DNA of 64,000 bases from Bdellovibrionaceae bacterium UBA1609 (GTDB lineage Bacteria; Bdellovibrionota; Bdellovibrionia; Bdellovibrionales; UBA1609). Both the position numbers and the translations under genes were made by a program. The stretch is from the NCBI GenBank assembly GCA_002321895.1, contig DCMZ01000001.1, positions 1 to 64,000 of the forward strand, in the 5' to 3' direction. Positions within the stretch are counted from its first letter, which is position 1. Every line of letters starts with the position of its first letter. This document shows positions 33,587-42,291 of this stretch, piece after piece. The notes beneath the pieces were generated by a model, which saw nothing but the letters and a program-made list of their open reading frames with translations, was not told the origin of the DNA and did not search any database.

Positions 33587-36022
33587 TTAGGCTCTAGACC
33601 TGAACTCCTCTTCGCTAAAGTCATCCACCTGGATAGCTTCATTGCGCATATCCTCAGCTGATTTAAGCAGAGTCTTCTCCTCAGCCGTGATCACAGACTT
33701 TTCAACGGCCTCATCCAAGATCTGAGAAAAAGGCTTTTTAGGAAGAATTTTCTTACGTATTGCCTTTCGCACCTTGCGGCCCACCACAGCTGCACCCAGA
33801 ACTGCCTTAAACGTCTTCTCTTGGCGAGCAAACACTTGGGACTCATCCTGAGGGATGTAAATGCCATCTGTGAGTCGATCCCGTTGCTCAGAGTCCTGAA
33901 GAAAGATCTGAACGGCCGCAGCAGTGGTCTCATCTCTTAGTTCCCAGTCAATTCTGTTAAACCGCGACCACCATCTCACCGGGCCTTTGAAAAGGAGCCC
34001 AATCACTGGAACATCAAAGTTTCTAAAGATCCCATCAAAAGCAATTTGTATGTTGTTAAACACATACCACATGGCCACATGAACCACAGGAAGGTCTTCT
34101 TTTTTGCGCCCTTCAGCTTCCCAACGTCTAAGTATGGAAAGCCCAATAAACATCCAAGAAAGAATATCGGCAAACCGACCCGTGATTTTTTCTCTAAACT
34201 TCAGGCTTCCACCCATCAGACCCATGGCCATATCGGCTAAAATAGCAAAACTTGCAGAAGCCCAGGACAACCGCTTCCAACAACCACTTAGAGGTCCACC
34301 AACAGGGCTGGTTCCGAGTTTTCCTCTAGAAACACTCAACACAGCCGAACGGCAAAGGTTCCGAGTAATGTGACCAATGTGTCCCCAGAATGCATTATCA
34401 AATGCCGTGAGATCACCTTTCTCTACCGCCGCCACTTCTTTATAGGCGTAAGGATGTGCTCTTAAAGCACCTTGACCAAAAATCATAAGAGTCCGGGTCA
34501 GGATGTTCGCCCCTTCCACAGTAATACTGATCGGCGCTGCCATGTAACCGGTGGCCAACAAGTTTTTTGGCCCCAAAGAAATACCAGCTCCACCCAATAC
34601 GTCCATTCCATCATTAATACCTCTACGATAGGCTTCCGTTGTTTGGAATTTACAAATCGCAGTGATTACAGGTGGAGAGATCCCGCCATCGATGGCACCT
34701 AATGTGTACCTGCGCATAGCATCTACATAGTAGTTTTGCGCAAAGATGCGCGCCAATGGCTCATGCACTCCCTCAAATTGACCAATAGAAACTCCAAATT
34801 GCTTACGAATCATGGCGTGGTTCGAAGCCACCCGAGAAATGTACTTCAAACCACCAGCACTCTGTGAAGGCAATGAAATACCTCGACCTGCGCCCAATGA
34901 TTCCATTAACATTTTCCAACCTTCTCCAGCTCCACCTTGAACACCACCAATGATGGCATCCTCTGCGTCAACAACCACATCGTGACCTTGAGTAGGACAG
35001 TTATAGAAAGGAACATTCAATGGATCATGTCGGCGACCAATAACGACACCTTCAGTTTTTGAAGGAACAAGAGCACAAGTAATGCCCACATCTTCCTTAT
35101 CACCAATCAATCCATCCGGATCCTTAAGCTTAAATGCAATACCTAAAACATCTGAAATCGCCGCCAGTGTGATCCAACGCTTATTCCAGTTCATTTTAAT
35201 TTTAATACGCCCATCATCACCTTTAAACAGAACACCCGTCGCCTGAATAGCACCGGCATCACTTCCCGCGGGTGGTTCAGTAAGACCAAAACAAGGAACC
35301 ACTTCACCACTAGCTAGTTTAGGCAACCAATGCTTCTTTTGCTCTTCAGTACCATAGTGAATCAAAAGTTCTGCAGGTCCTAAAGAGTTAGGAACCATCA
35401 CCGTAATTCCGGCTGTCACGGAACGAGTGGACAACTTAGCGATCACATCCGCATGAGCTAAGGCCGAAAAGCCAAGACCGCCATATTCTTTAGGCACAAT
35501 CATGCCTAAGAATTTTTCTTTCTTAATAAAATCCATGGCGGCGGCTGGAAGTTCTCTTTTTCGCCAGACTTCCCAATCATCAATCAGAGAGCAGAGTTCT
35601 TCCACAGGTCCGTCGATGAAAGCTTTTTCTTCCGCATTGAGTTCTGCATAGGGTTCTTTTACTAATTTTTTAAAGTTAGGTTTACCGGAAAAGAGATCTG
35701 ATTCCGCCCAAACAACACCGGCTTCTAGTGCGGTCCTCTCCGTATCGGAGATCTTAGGCATGACACCCTTCATAACCTTCATTACTACAGAAGTCACAAG
35801 CACCTTTCGCAAAGGTGGTACCACAAAAATCCCTAGAACGACGGCTAAACCAATCGTCACTGCTGTGGGTAGTCCGAAAACTATCGATCCCGCTAAAATG
35901 GCTAAGTACCAAACAAAAAATGGTAAGCCGAAAAATCCAATACCTAAAGCCACCACGACAGCGATGATTAATGACAACGCATTACAATCAACGATACCGT
36001 GAAACTGCATAAGTGCTTCCAT
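33587..36022 (-). CDS. fadE: Long acyl-CoA dehydrogenase FadE
   Basis: An 811-residue protein, close to Escherichia coli FadE (814). N-terminal hydrophobic segments (ALSLIIAVVVALGIGFFGLPFF) place it at the membrane. The acyl-CoA dehydrogenase core follows (EYGGLGFSALAHADV; CFGLTEPPAGSDAGAIQ; GPKNLLATGYMAAPISITVEGANILTRTL), then the DUF1974 C-terminal region of long FadE proteins. It carries out the first, FAD-dependent step of fatty-acid beta-oxidation. AGGAGG precedes the ATG. It is divergent from a TetR regulator across a palindromic region that overlaps its likely -35, so local repression is probable. Confidence 0.92.
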   Translation of the reverse strand: MEALMQFHGIVDCNALSLIIAVVVALGIGFFGLPFFVWYLAILAGSIVFGLPTAVTIGLAVVLGIFVVPPLRKVLVTSVVMKVMKGVMPKISDTERTALEAGVVWAESDLFSGKPNFKKLVKEPYAELNAEEKAFIDGPVEELCSLIDDWEVWRKRELPAAAMDFIKKEKFLGMIVPKEYGGLGFSALAHADVIAKLSTRSVTAGITVMVPNSLGPAELLIHYGTEEQKKHWLPKLASGEVVPCFGLTEPPAGSDAGAIQATGVLFKGDDGRIKIKMNWNKRWITLAAISDVLGIAFKLKDPDGLIGDKEDVGITCALVPSKTEGVVIGRRHDPLNVPFYNCPTQGHDVVVDAEDAIIGGVQGGAGEGWKMLMESLGAGRGISLPSQSAGGLKYISRVASNHAMIRKQFGVSIGQFEGVHEPLARIFAQNYYVDAMRRYTLGAIDGGISPPVITAICKFQTTEAYRRGINDGMDVLGGAGISLGPKNLLATGYMAAPISITVEGANILTRTLMIFGQGALRAHPYAYKEVAAVEKGDLTAFDNAFWGHIGHITRNLCRSAVLSVSRGKLGTSPVGGPLSGCWKRLSWASASFAILADMAMGLMGGSLKFREKITGRFADILSWMFIGLSILRRWEAEGRKKEDLPVVHVAMWYVFNNIQIAFDGIFRNFDVPVIGLLFKGPVRWWSRFNRIDWELRDETTAAAVQIFLQDSEQRDRLTDGIYIPQDESQVFARQEKTFKAVLGAAVVGRKVRKAIRKKILPKKPFSQILDEAVEKSVITAEEKTLLKSAEDMRNEAIQVDDFSEEEFRSRA

Positions 36023-36133
36023 GATTTCCTCCTAGTTCCTTTAAACGATCATCTCGCCCCTGCGATTGAGTACCGTAATAAAATGGAACAAATTTCTGTC
36101 TATATAGATGTTAACAAAGCCTGCCAGACGAAA

Positions 36134-36170
36134 TCAATCAATTGATTGAATTTATTATCCAATTGATTGA
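36134..36170. promoter_or_regulatory. Palindromic operator between fadE and tetR
   Basis: TCAATCAATTGATTGA (36134-36149) is a perfect 16-base palindrome. AATTGATTGA recurs at 36161-36170, 21 bases (two helical turns) from its first occurrence at 36140-36149. The second site ends 11 bases before the TetR-family start codon. On the fadE side TTGATT within the palindrome can serve as a -35 (17 bases to TTAACA). This is the expected arrangement for a TetR protein repressing itself and fadE. Confidence 0.65.
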
Positions 36171-36181
36171 TAATTGAAGTG

Positions 36182-36856
36182 ATGAAAAAAAGTGTCTCCA
36201 AAAGCACACATCTAAAAAAGAAGACTGCTTCAAAACGAGCCAGTAGCAATAGCACCAATGAGAATGGAACTCGACTGGCATTGATCAAGGCGGCTAAAGT
36301 CCTATTTGCTAAACAAGGGCTTAGGGGCACTTCCATTCGAGATATAGCTCAATACGCAGGCATAAACTCTAGTATGATCAGCTACTATTTTGGCGGCAAA
36401 GAAGGTCTGTATAAAGAGTGTCTTCAAGAAATCAATGAAACTCGATTTTCAATGGCCTCTGATATTCTATCTCCACCGAAAGATGAAGCCGAATACCGTG
36501 TGCGTTTAAAAATGTTCATCGAAAATATGTTTTCCCTTTTTTTGGAAGATCGATACACCGGACTCATAATCATGCGGGAGTTTGATAGAGCTAAATCTCC
36601 CGCTGGACCTATCTTTAAAAGTGGCTTTCTGAAGGTCTTTGAGCTACTTGGCAATTTTTTTGCGAGTGCCCAGAAGAAAAAATTTATAGGTGCTCATCAC
36701 GACCCGCTCCTTTTGGCGAGTGTCTTCTTTGGAACGATCACTATGCAAATGCGGATGGATCATATCATTCAAAAAAATCATGGTCGCAGCCTGAAAGATG
36801 TTAAAACTCGAGAAAAGGCGGAAGAACAGCTTATCGAGTTCTTCACCAAGCTTTAA
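36182..36856 (+). CDS. TetR-family transcriptional regulator
   Basis: A 224-residue regulator. A Lys/Ser-rich N-terminus is followed by the helix-turn-helix (ALIKAAKVLFAKQGLRGTSI; IAQYAGINSSMISYYFGGKEGLY), then a ligand-binding helical domain. A C-terminal block resembles TetR_C_15-type proteins such as those controlling fatty-acid or envelope genes. Position next to fadE suggests acyl-CoA as inducer; this is inference from context. The start is ATG 36182 (GTG 36179 possible); neither has a clear ribosome site. Confidence 0.85.
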   Translation: MKKSVSKSTHLKKKTASKRASSNSTNENGTRLALIKAAKVLFAKQGLRGTSIRDIAQYAGINSSMISYYFGGKEGLYKECLQEINETRFSMASDILSPPKDEAEYRVRLKMFIENMFSLFLEDRYTGLIIMREFDRAKSPAGPIFKSGFLKVFELLGNFFASAQKKKFIGAHHDPLLLASVFFGTITMQMRMDHIIQKNHGRSLKDVKTREKAEEQLIEFFTKL

Positions 36857-37014
36857 AAGACCCACTCGAATTAAACTCCTATGACTCATTTACATGCGGC
36901 GCATCCAACCCACCCCACCGCTTCTGCTGTCCTGTCCCAAAATACATTCACCTGGTCTATATGGGTCCAATTTGGTATTTCCTCTTATCTAATGATTGGG
37001 GCTAAGGGGGTACC

Positions 37015-38019
37015 ATGAAAGTTACATTGCTTGCGGCATGGATCGCATTTTCATTTTCTTTTACATCAATGGCGGATGAACCCGTCACACTATTAGGCGG
37101 TCGACCAGCACCTTTACTTCCATTGGACTTTGGACTCAATGATCATGTTGAAGTGGACGACTACCGCATTGGGGATGAGTTTGGAAAGCATCCTGCAGTA
37201 CTCGGAGAGTCCGATGAGGTCGCTCTTCTTGATCGTACACTCAAAGCCACTGCAAAAGTGGGTGGTGGAACCGGGTTTTATCTTGGAAAGTTTGGTGGCG
37301 AACATGTTATGGCCACTAACTATCATGTGTGCCAAGCGGCATGGTCCTGTTCTTTCCGGCCAGTTCGATTCACAGCAATGAATGACCGGGCATCTTTTGG
37401 AAGATGGATTGGATCTTGGACCGATATCGATCTGGCTCTGTTTACCATTCGTCCGGATGCAGAACTGGCTCAAAAACTTGAAGGCCTCGGAATGAATTTT
37501 GACTACAACAATGACCTCTATCCAGGACAGCCACTTTATACTGCAGGATATGGAATCGCCGGAAATACAGCCCGCTCACTCATGGTGAATTACGATTTGG
37601 ATTGCTCTGTTTTTAGTGACTCTGCGGAATTTAGATTCATGGCTGACCCCGACGAGCTAAACACAGGTAGCTACATGGCTTGGTCTTTCGCCAATGGTTG
37701 TGATGTTTCCCATGGAGACAGTGGTTCCGCAATGGTCGATAGAGAAACTGGCGCCGTAGTGGGAATTATCTGGACGGGAAAGATCCCCAAGAGTTCCATC
37801 GTCAAAGATTCGACTTTTTTAACTGATGTTTTAGAGTCTCGAAATAATGACGTCATTTGGACTGAGCTGTCCTATAGCGTCCCCTCTAAAAAGATTGGTG
37901 AACACCTCGCTCATCTCATTTCTACGGGAGAACTCAGCGGTTGGAAGAGTACAGTTGTCGGCGAGATGCTAAGCACTGAGTTAGAACCGCACTGCCCACC
38001 TTGCCGTACGGTTCATTAA
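37015..38019 (+). CDS. Exported trypsin-fold serine protease
   Basis: A 334-residue protein with a signal peptide (residues 1-20, ending SMA). Catalytic residues visible: His in MATNYHVCQ, Asp in WTDIDLALF, Ser in CDVSHGDSGSAMV. The loop GDSGSA rather than GDSGGP and the TNYHV form place it nearer the V8/HtrA-like S1 proteins than classical trypsins. Six or more cysteines suggest disulfides. The C-terminus ends EPHCPPCRTVH. AAGGGGG lies just upstream of the ATG. Its stop overlaps that of the convergent GGDEF gene within ATTAAT. Confidence 0.85.
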   Translation: MKVTLLAAWIAFSFSFTSMADEPVTLLGGRPAPLLPLDFGLNDHVEVDDYRIGDEFGKHPAVLGESDEVALLDRTLKATAKVGGGTGFYLGKFGGEHVMATNYHVCQAAWSCSFRPVRFTAMNDRASFGRWIGSWTDIDLALFTIRPDAELAQKLEGLGMNFDYNNDLYPGQPLYTAGYGIAGNTARSLMVNYDLDCSVFSDSAEFRFMADPDELNTGSYMAWSFANGCDVSHGDSGSAMVDRETGAVVGIIWTGKIPKSSIVKDSTFLTDVLESRNNDVIWTELSYSVPSKKIGEHLAHLISTGELSGWKSTVVGEMLSTELEPHCPPCRTVH

Positions 38020-38930
38020 TCCGCTTTTGCAATTCTATTGCGGCCGGCATTCTTTGCTTCATACAAAGCATGGTCGGCCGTTCTAACTAGAGTCCGAGCA
38101 TCGGGCTCTTTGATTTGGCCCGACATAGAGTACCCAAGGCTAACCGTTAACTGAATAAAATTGTCTCCGTCACGAAACTCGTGAGCCTCAATAAGAGCCC
38201 TCACTCTTTCGCAAAAGGTCACTACACCTTCATCCGTTGTAGAGCTTAAGACCACTAGAAACTCATCCCCACCGTAGCGAGCCGCAAAATCTACATCTCG
38301 AATATTCTCAGTAATAAGGCGACCCACTTCTTTTAGAACAAAGCTTCCAAACAGATGGTCATTGTCATCATTTACAGTTTTAAAATGGTCCATATCCAAC
38401 ATGACACAGGCCATCTGCTCATCCGTACGAATGCAACGCTTTAATTCGTACTCGATCTTTTCATAGATCGATCGCATGTTATACAACCCCGTTAGATAAT
38501 CTCGATCCACAAGCTCTTGAAGTTTGCTATTGGCTTCAAATAGTTCTCGATGAGCTTCGTTATGACGTAAAGCCACTTCCACGCGTGCCTGCAGTTCATC
38601 TAAACGAAACGGTTTCCGAACAAAATCATCCGCACCGGAACGAAGAACTTCAGCGACCGTTTTACTGTCGGTACGACCAGACACAAAAATCACAGTGGTG
38701 TAAATCTGATTTTGTCTTAAATTCTTGAGCAACTCCAAGCCTGAAACCTCTGGCATATCATGATCAGTTACTACCAGATGTGGTTGCCAGGCCTTGACCT
38801 TAGCATAGGCTTCTTCCGCATCAGAGGCCGCTTGAATGGCATACTCGGGACGATTCAAAGACTCAACCAACACTTCTCTCGAGTTAGGGTCATCTTCAAC
38901 AATAAGTATCCGTTTGGGTTCTTGCTCCAT
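38016..38930 (-). CDS. Response regulator diguanylate cyclase (receiver-GGDEF)
   Basis: A 304-residue protein. The N-terminal receiver has EDDP, phospho-acceptor Asp in VVTDHDMP, and Lys in FVRKPFR. A short coiled linker leads to a GGDEF domain with RYGGDEFLV as the active site, and DLDYLTGLYN-type and MLDMDHFKTVND blocks. The product-inhibition I-site RxxD is present as RDVD five residues before GGDEF. It makes c-di-GMP when phosphorylated, the WspR/PleD-like arrangement. ATG 38930 (MEQEPKRIL) is preferred over an upstream TTG. Confidence 0.92.
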   Translation of the reverse strand: MEQEPKRILIVEDDPNSREVLVESLNRPEYAIQAASDAEEAYAKVKAWQPHLVVTDHDMPEVSGLELLKNLRQNQIYTTVIFVSGRTDSKTVAEVLRSGADDFVRKPFRLDELQARVEVALRHNEAHRELFEANSKLQELVDRDYLTGLYNMRSIYEKIEYELKRCIRTDEQMACVMLDMDHFKTVNDDNDHLFGSFVLKEVGRLITENIRDVDFAARYGGDEFLVVLSSTTDEGVVTFCERVRALIEAHEFRDGDNFIQLTVSLGYSMSGQIKEPDARTLVRTADHALYEAKNAGRNRIAKAD

Positions 38931-39077
38931 TCTTAATATTTTACGAGCGTTCCCTATCCGACTCAATATTAACTTATTAAATGAATGGAGAACTTCCCCT
39001 TTATCCGGCCTCGACCAAAGCTCAGTATGAGAATCGTAACTCTAAGTTATTATTATAAATTTTCCGATAAACTAGGT

Positions 39078-41468
39078 ATGGATAAATATCTCATCTCCGG
39101 ATCATTGGTTCTTTTGCTGGTACAAGTTTTTGTACTAATGACGGACTTGAATTTACTTCCGGCCGAATGGGGATTGAATAAAAAATCTCAGCATAACACG
39201 GAAGTGATTATGGGAACTATTCAATCCAAACATAACAATGTTCGTAAGAAAATGAACAGCTCCGTATATTGGGAAGCCGGGCAGGAAAAAGATACCTTGC
39301 ACGCTTACGATTCGATCCTAACTTTAAACAATTCCTCAGCTCAAATCATTTTGAAAAACGAAGTGAAGTTAAATCTTCACGAAAACACATTGATAGTACT
39401 AGAGCCCTCTGAGGAAAAGAAGAATGCAAACTTGGTATTAATGCAGTTTAACAAAGGTCGACTGAGAGCGACCACTGGCGCACAGAAATTAAAATTCTCT
39501 AACAAAAGTTGGACGATCGAAGCGGCCCATGGCTCGGAGTTGAGCCTAAGAAGTGTTGACGATGAAAAGGTCGAAGTGGAACTTACAAAAGGCGAAGTCG
39601 TACTAGCGAACAAAGACACTCAAGAAGTTCAAAGCCTGGAAGGTAACCAACGCATTGAGCTCAAGAAAGACGAAATGAAAGCCATCACTGTGGACAAGAA
39701 TCTATCGTGGTCTACCAATATGGAGAAGGTTATTTACACTCATTCCCCAATGACACCTGTGGAATTACAGTGGAAAGGTCCTGCCCGCTCCCTCTTGCAA
39801 ATCAATCCAGATAACCACCAAGTTGCAGAATCCCTTTCCTCCGCACAAACCTCGACATTGAAACTCTTAGCTCCGGGGAACTATATTTTCCGGCTGGAAG
39901 GGGACAACACCACTTCCGAAAGTTTTGAGCTCAGTGTTTTGCAAGCACCAACAATCACCTATCTAGCTCCGCTACCTAGAGATCGGTCTCTTTTACCGCA
40001 ATCGGTGGTCTTTAGCTGGACTCCTCTCGAAAACATTAAAAACTATTACCTCGAGTTAGACAGTCAACGTGAGTTTAGATCCCCAGATGTTTTTAATGCT
40101 AAAAACTATTCCCAGCTCCTACATAACTTCAAAACGGAAGGTCAGTATTTCTGGAGAATCAAAGCTGTAGACCAACAGGGTTACACCATACCCCCGCTCT
40201 ATCACTATGAACTCTATGTTGTGGATGATGCTCTAATGGCTCCTCAGCTCATCAACCCAACATTACGAGCTCCTGCATCTAAGCCTAAAGAGGAAAAGAG
40301 CAAAAAAAATGAGACTCAAAAAGATAATCAAGGGGCTTCCCATCAAATAAACTGGATTCAAAAATGGGTGAGCTGGATGATTCCTTCCGCCGAGGCGGAA
40401 GAAATGCAAATCTCTGTTAAAAAAAAACAAAAAGCCGAAGCAGAACCCAAACCCATTAAAAAAATAGTGCTCTCTTGGAGCCAAGTTCCAACAGCCGATC
40501 ATTACATTATCGAAATTGCAGACGAACCTCTTTTTATGAACCCCCTTGTAAATACAAAACTAAAAACCAATCATTTTGAATGGAGAGGTTTTGGTAGTAA
40601 GAAATATTACTGGAGAGTGGCTGCAGGTAAAGATGATAAGAAAGGGTTATTTTCCGACGTCAGTGAATTCGATGTTACTTTGTTAAAACCAGTAAAAGAA
40701 GAAGACGCCTTAAAAGAAAGTAAAGCGGGAAAAACAGCTTCACCGGTTCAACTTGTGACCGAAGCACCTATCGCTCCAAAACCAGCCCCTCCACCCCCGG
40801 CCACCAAACCTAACTTGCCCCCCGCTCCTGTGGAAAAACCAAAAAAAGCAAGAGTTCGAAGACCCGCAAAAACTTTTGCCTCTGTGGGAGTCCATGCTCA
40901 ATGGATTTCTGAGGAAAACAATGAAGATGATTTCAAAACCACCTTTGAAGGACTCACTCCCATTGCGATAGGAATAGAACGCCAATGGGACTGGAACGAA
41001 ACCTCCGATTTAAAGTTGAATTTCTTTTTAGATCGCCGAGAGTGGGAAGTGGAAGATTCTACGATCCATCCTTTTCAAGAAAATTTAGAAGAAATCTATC
41101 TAGAGCTGTCATTAGATTATATTCGAATCGGAAATCCAAATAGCTGGGGGGCCTTTTTAACAAAAGAAGTGGTTCATGAAAGAAGGGCCGCACAAGAACT
41201 TGAAAGTATCGACTTCATCACCGGTGGCGCTCAGTGGAACTATCACCTTAAATGGGGCGACACCTATAGGTGGCAAACTCGCGCCCGGTTAGGCCTCGCG
41301 TCCGCTGGATTTATTGCTAGAACGGATAATTGGCTTTGGTTCGAAGCCATTCGTCATCCTCATTGGGGCGTCAATATGGGGCCGAGTATAGATATAATGT
41401 ATATTGGAGGCTCTGACCTCTCTCAAACTGCTTTCAATTTGGGCTTTGAGGTCCAATTCTTCTGGTAA
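39078..41468 (+). CDS. FecR-domain, FnIII-like and beta-barrel envelope protein
   Basis: About 796 residues. An N-terminal hydrophobic segment (LISGSLVLLLVQVFVLM) is a signal anchor or signal peptide. Next comes a FecR-like domain (about 45-210: LHAYDSILTLNNSSAQIIL; LVLMQFNKGRLRA; VEVELTKGEVVLANKD). Two FnIII-like domains follow (VVFSWTPLENIKNYYLELD; IVLSWSQVPTADHYIIEIAD), split by a Lys-rich linker, then a Pro-rich segment. A C-terminal region of about 190 residues ends FNLGFEVQFFW like an outer-membrane barrel. It may span the periplasm. The start is uncertain; ATG 39027 or 38985 would lengthen the N-terminus. Confidence 0.65.
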   Translation: MDKYLISGSLVLLLVQVFVLMTDLNLLPAEWGLNKKSQHNTEVIMGTIQSKHNNVRKKMNSSVYWEAGQEKDTLHAYDSILTLNNSSAQIILKNEVKLNLHENTLIVLEPSEEKKNANLVLMQFNKGRLRATTGAQKLKFSNKSWTIEAAHGSELSLRSVDDEKVEVELTKGEVVLANKDTQEVQSLEGNQRIELKKDEMKAITVDKNLSWSTNMEKVIYTHSPMTPVELQWKGPARSLLQINPDNHQVAESLSSAQTSTLKLLAPGNYIFRLEGDNTTSESFELSVLQAPTITYLAPLPRDRSLLPQSVVFSWTPLENIKNYYLELDSQREFRSPDVFNAKNYSQLLHNFKTEGQYFWRIKAVDQQGYTIPPLYHYELYVVDDALMAPQLINPTLRAPASKPKEEKSKKNETQKDNQGASHQINWIQKWVSWMIPSAEAEEMQISVKKKQKAEAEPKPIKKIVLSWSQVPTADHYIIEIADEPLFMNPLVNTKLKTNHFEWRGFGSKKYYWRVAAGKDDKKGLFSDVSEFDVTLLKPVKEEDALKESKAGKTASPVQLVTEAPIAPKPAPPPPATKPNLPPAPVEKPKKARVRRPAKTFASVGVHAQWISEENNEDDFKTTFEGLTPIAIGIERQWDWNETSDLKLNFFLDRREWEVEDSTIHPFQENLEEIYLELSLDYIRIGNPNSWGAFLTKEVVHERRAAQELESIDFITGGAQWNYHLKWGDTYRWQTRARLGLASAGFIARTDNWLWFEAIRHPHWGVNMGPSIDIMYIGGSDLSQTAFNLGFEVQFFW

Positions 41469-41547
41469 ACATTTTCTATACTCCTTTCTCTGGTCGCAAA
41501 ATTGCAATATTAAGAGTAGGTTTTTGGTTCCCACACAGGGAGCAGCA

Positions 41548-42279
41548 ATGAGCGGGATTACACAGTCCATATTAACTTTTTCAGTGACAATTTTAGTCGC
41601 CACAAGCCCAATTACGGCCTTTGCAAAGGCTTATGTCTACTCAGATAACCCCCACAACCTGATGGAATGGCCAAAATTACAGGGTGAAAATTTACGCACT
41701 GAAATTCAATTCCACCAAAAACGGGTCGTAGTTTTGGCGATGGAAATCGCAACCCTATTTGGAGTCTCTCCTGAACTAGTAAGATTTGTTGCTGAGGTTC
41801 ATGACAATGCAAAGCTGACCGAAAAAAACTTTGCTTTTGTTGAATCCAATTACCAACAATCTGTATCGGAAGATGATCCTCGCTTAAAAGAACTCAATAC
41901 TGAAGACGATAGAATCACTAATGAGCGCCTCAAGCAAAGCGGACTTCTCAATAAAGATGGTTCTCTGACTCCGATAGGCAAAATTGTTATTCTCATTATT
42001 CATATTGCGGATAAAACCGATCGTTTTAAGTATCCTGAAATCGTAGCCAAAGCCATTTTTGGAACTTCAAAATTTGCTGCGAACTCGCCCGAGTTTGGTC
42101 GACTCATGAGTTCAATGACAGAGTACGTGGATGTGGAAAAGTTTTCTGATAAATACAATTTTCATGATTACCCCAAAGTGTACGAAGCCATTCAACATCT
42201 AGAGACCCATCATGAAGACCTCACTCGCAATCTGATTCCCAAGCAAATTTATGGGCTCATGTGTAGATCGCTGTTTTAA
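41548..42279 (+). CDS. Exported HD-domain-like protein with C-terminal CRSLF
   Basis: A 243-residue protein with a signal peptide (about 1-26, ending ITAFA). The mature part has a pattern of HD-superfamily metal phosphohydrolases: His56 (QFHQKRVV), His85-Asp86 (AEVHDNAKL) and Asp155 (IHIADKTDR) on helices. HD enzymes usually act on nucleotides in the cytoplasm, so an exported one is unusual. The chain ends MCRSLF, a Cys-x-x-Leu-Phe terminus shared with other exported proteins here. AGGGAG lies upstream of ATG 41548. Enzymatic activity is inferred from motif spacing only. Confidence 0.6.
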   Translation: MSGITQSILTFSVTILVATSPITAFAKAYVYSDNPHNLMEWPKLQGENLRTEIQFHQKRVVVLAMEIATLFGVSPELVRFVAEVHDNAKLTEKNFAFVESNYQQSVSEDDPRLKELNTEDDRITNERLKQSGLLNKDGSLTPIGKIVILIIHIADKTDRFKYPEIVAKAIFGTSKFAANSPEFGRLMSSMTEYVDVEKFSDKYNFHDYPKVYEAIQHLETHHEDLTRNLIPKQIYGLMCRSLF

Positions 42280-42291
42280 TATAAATATCTT

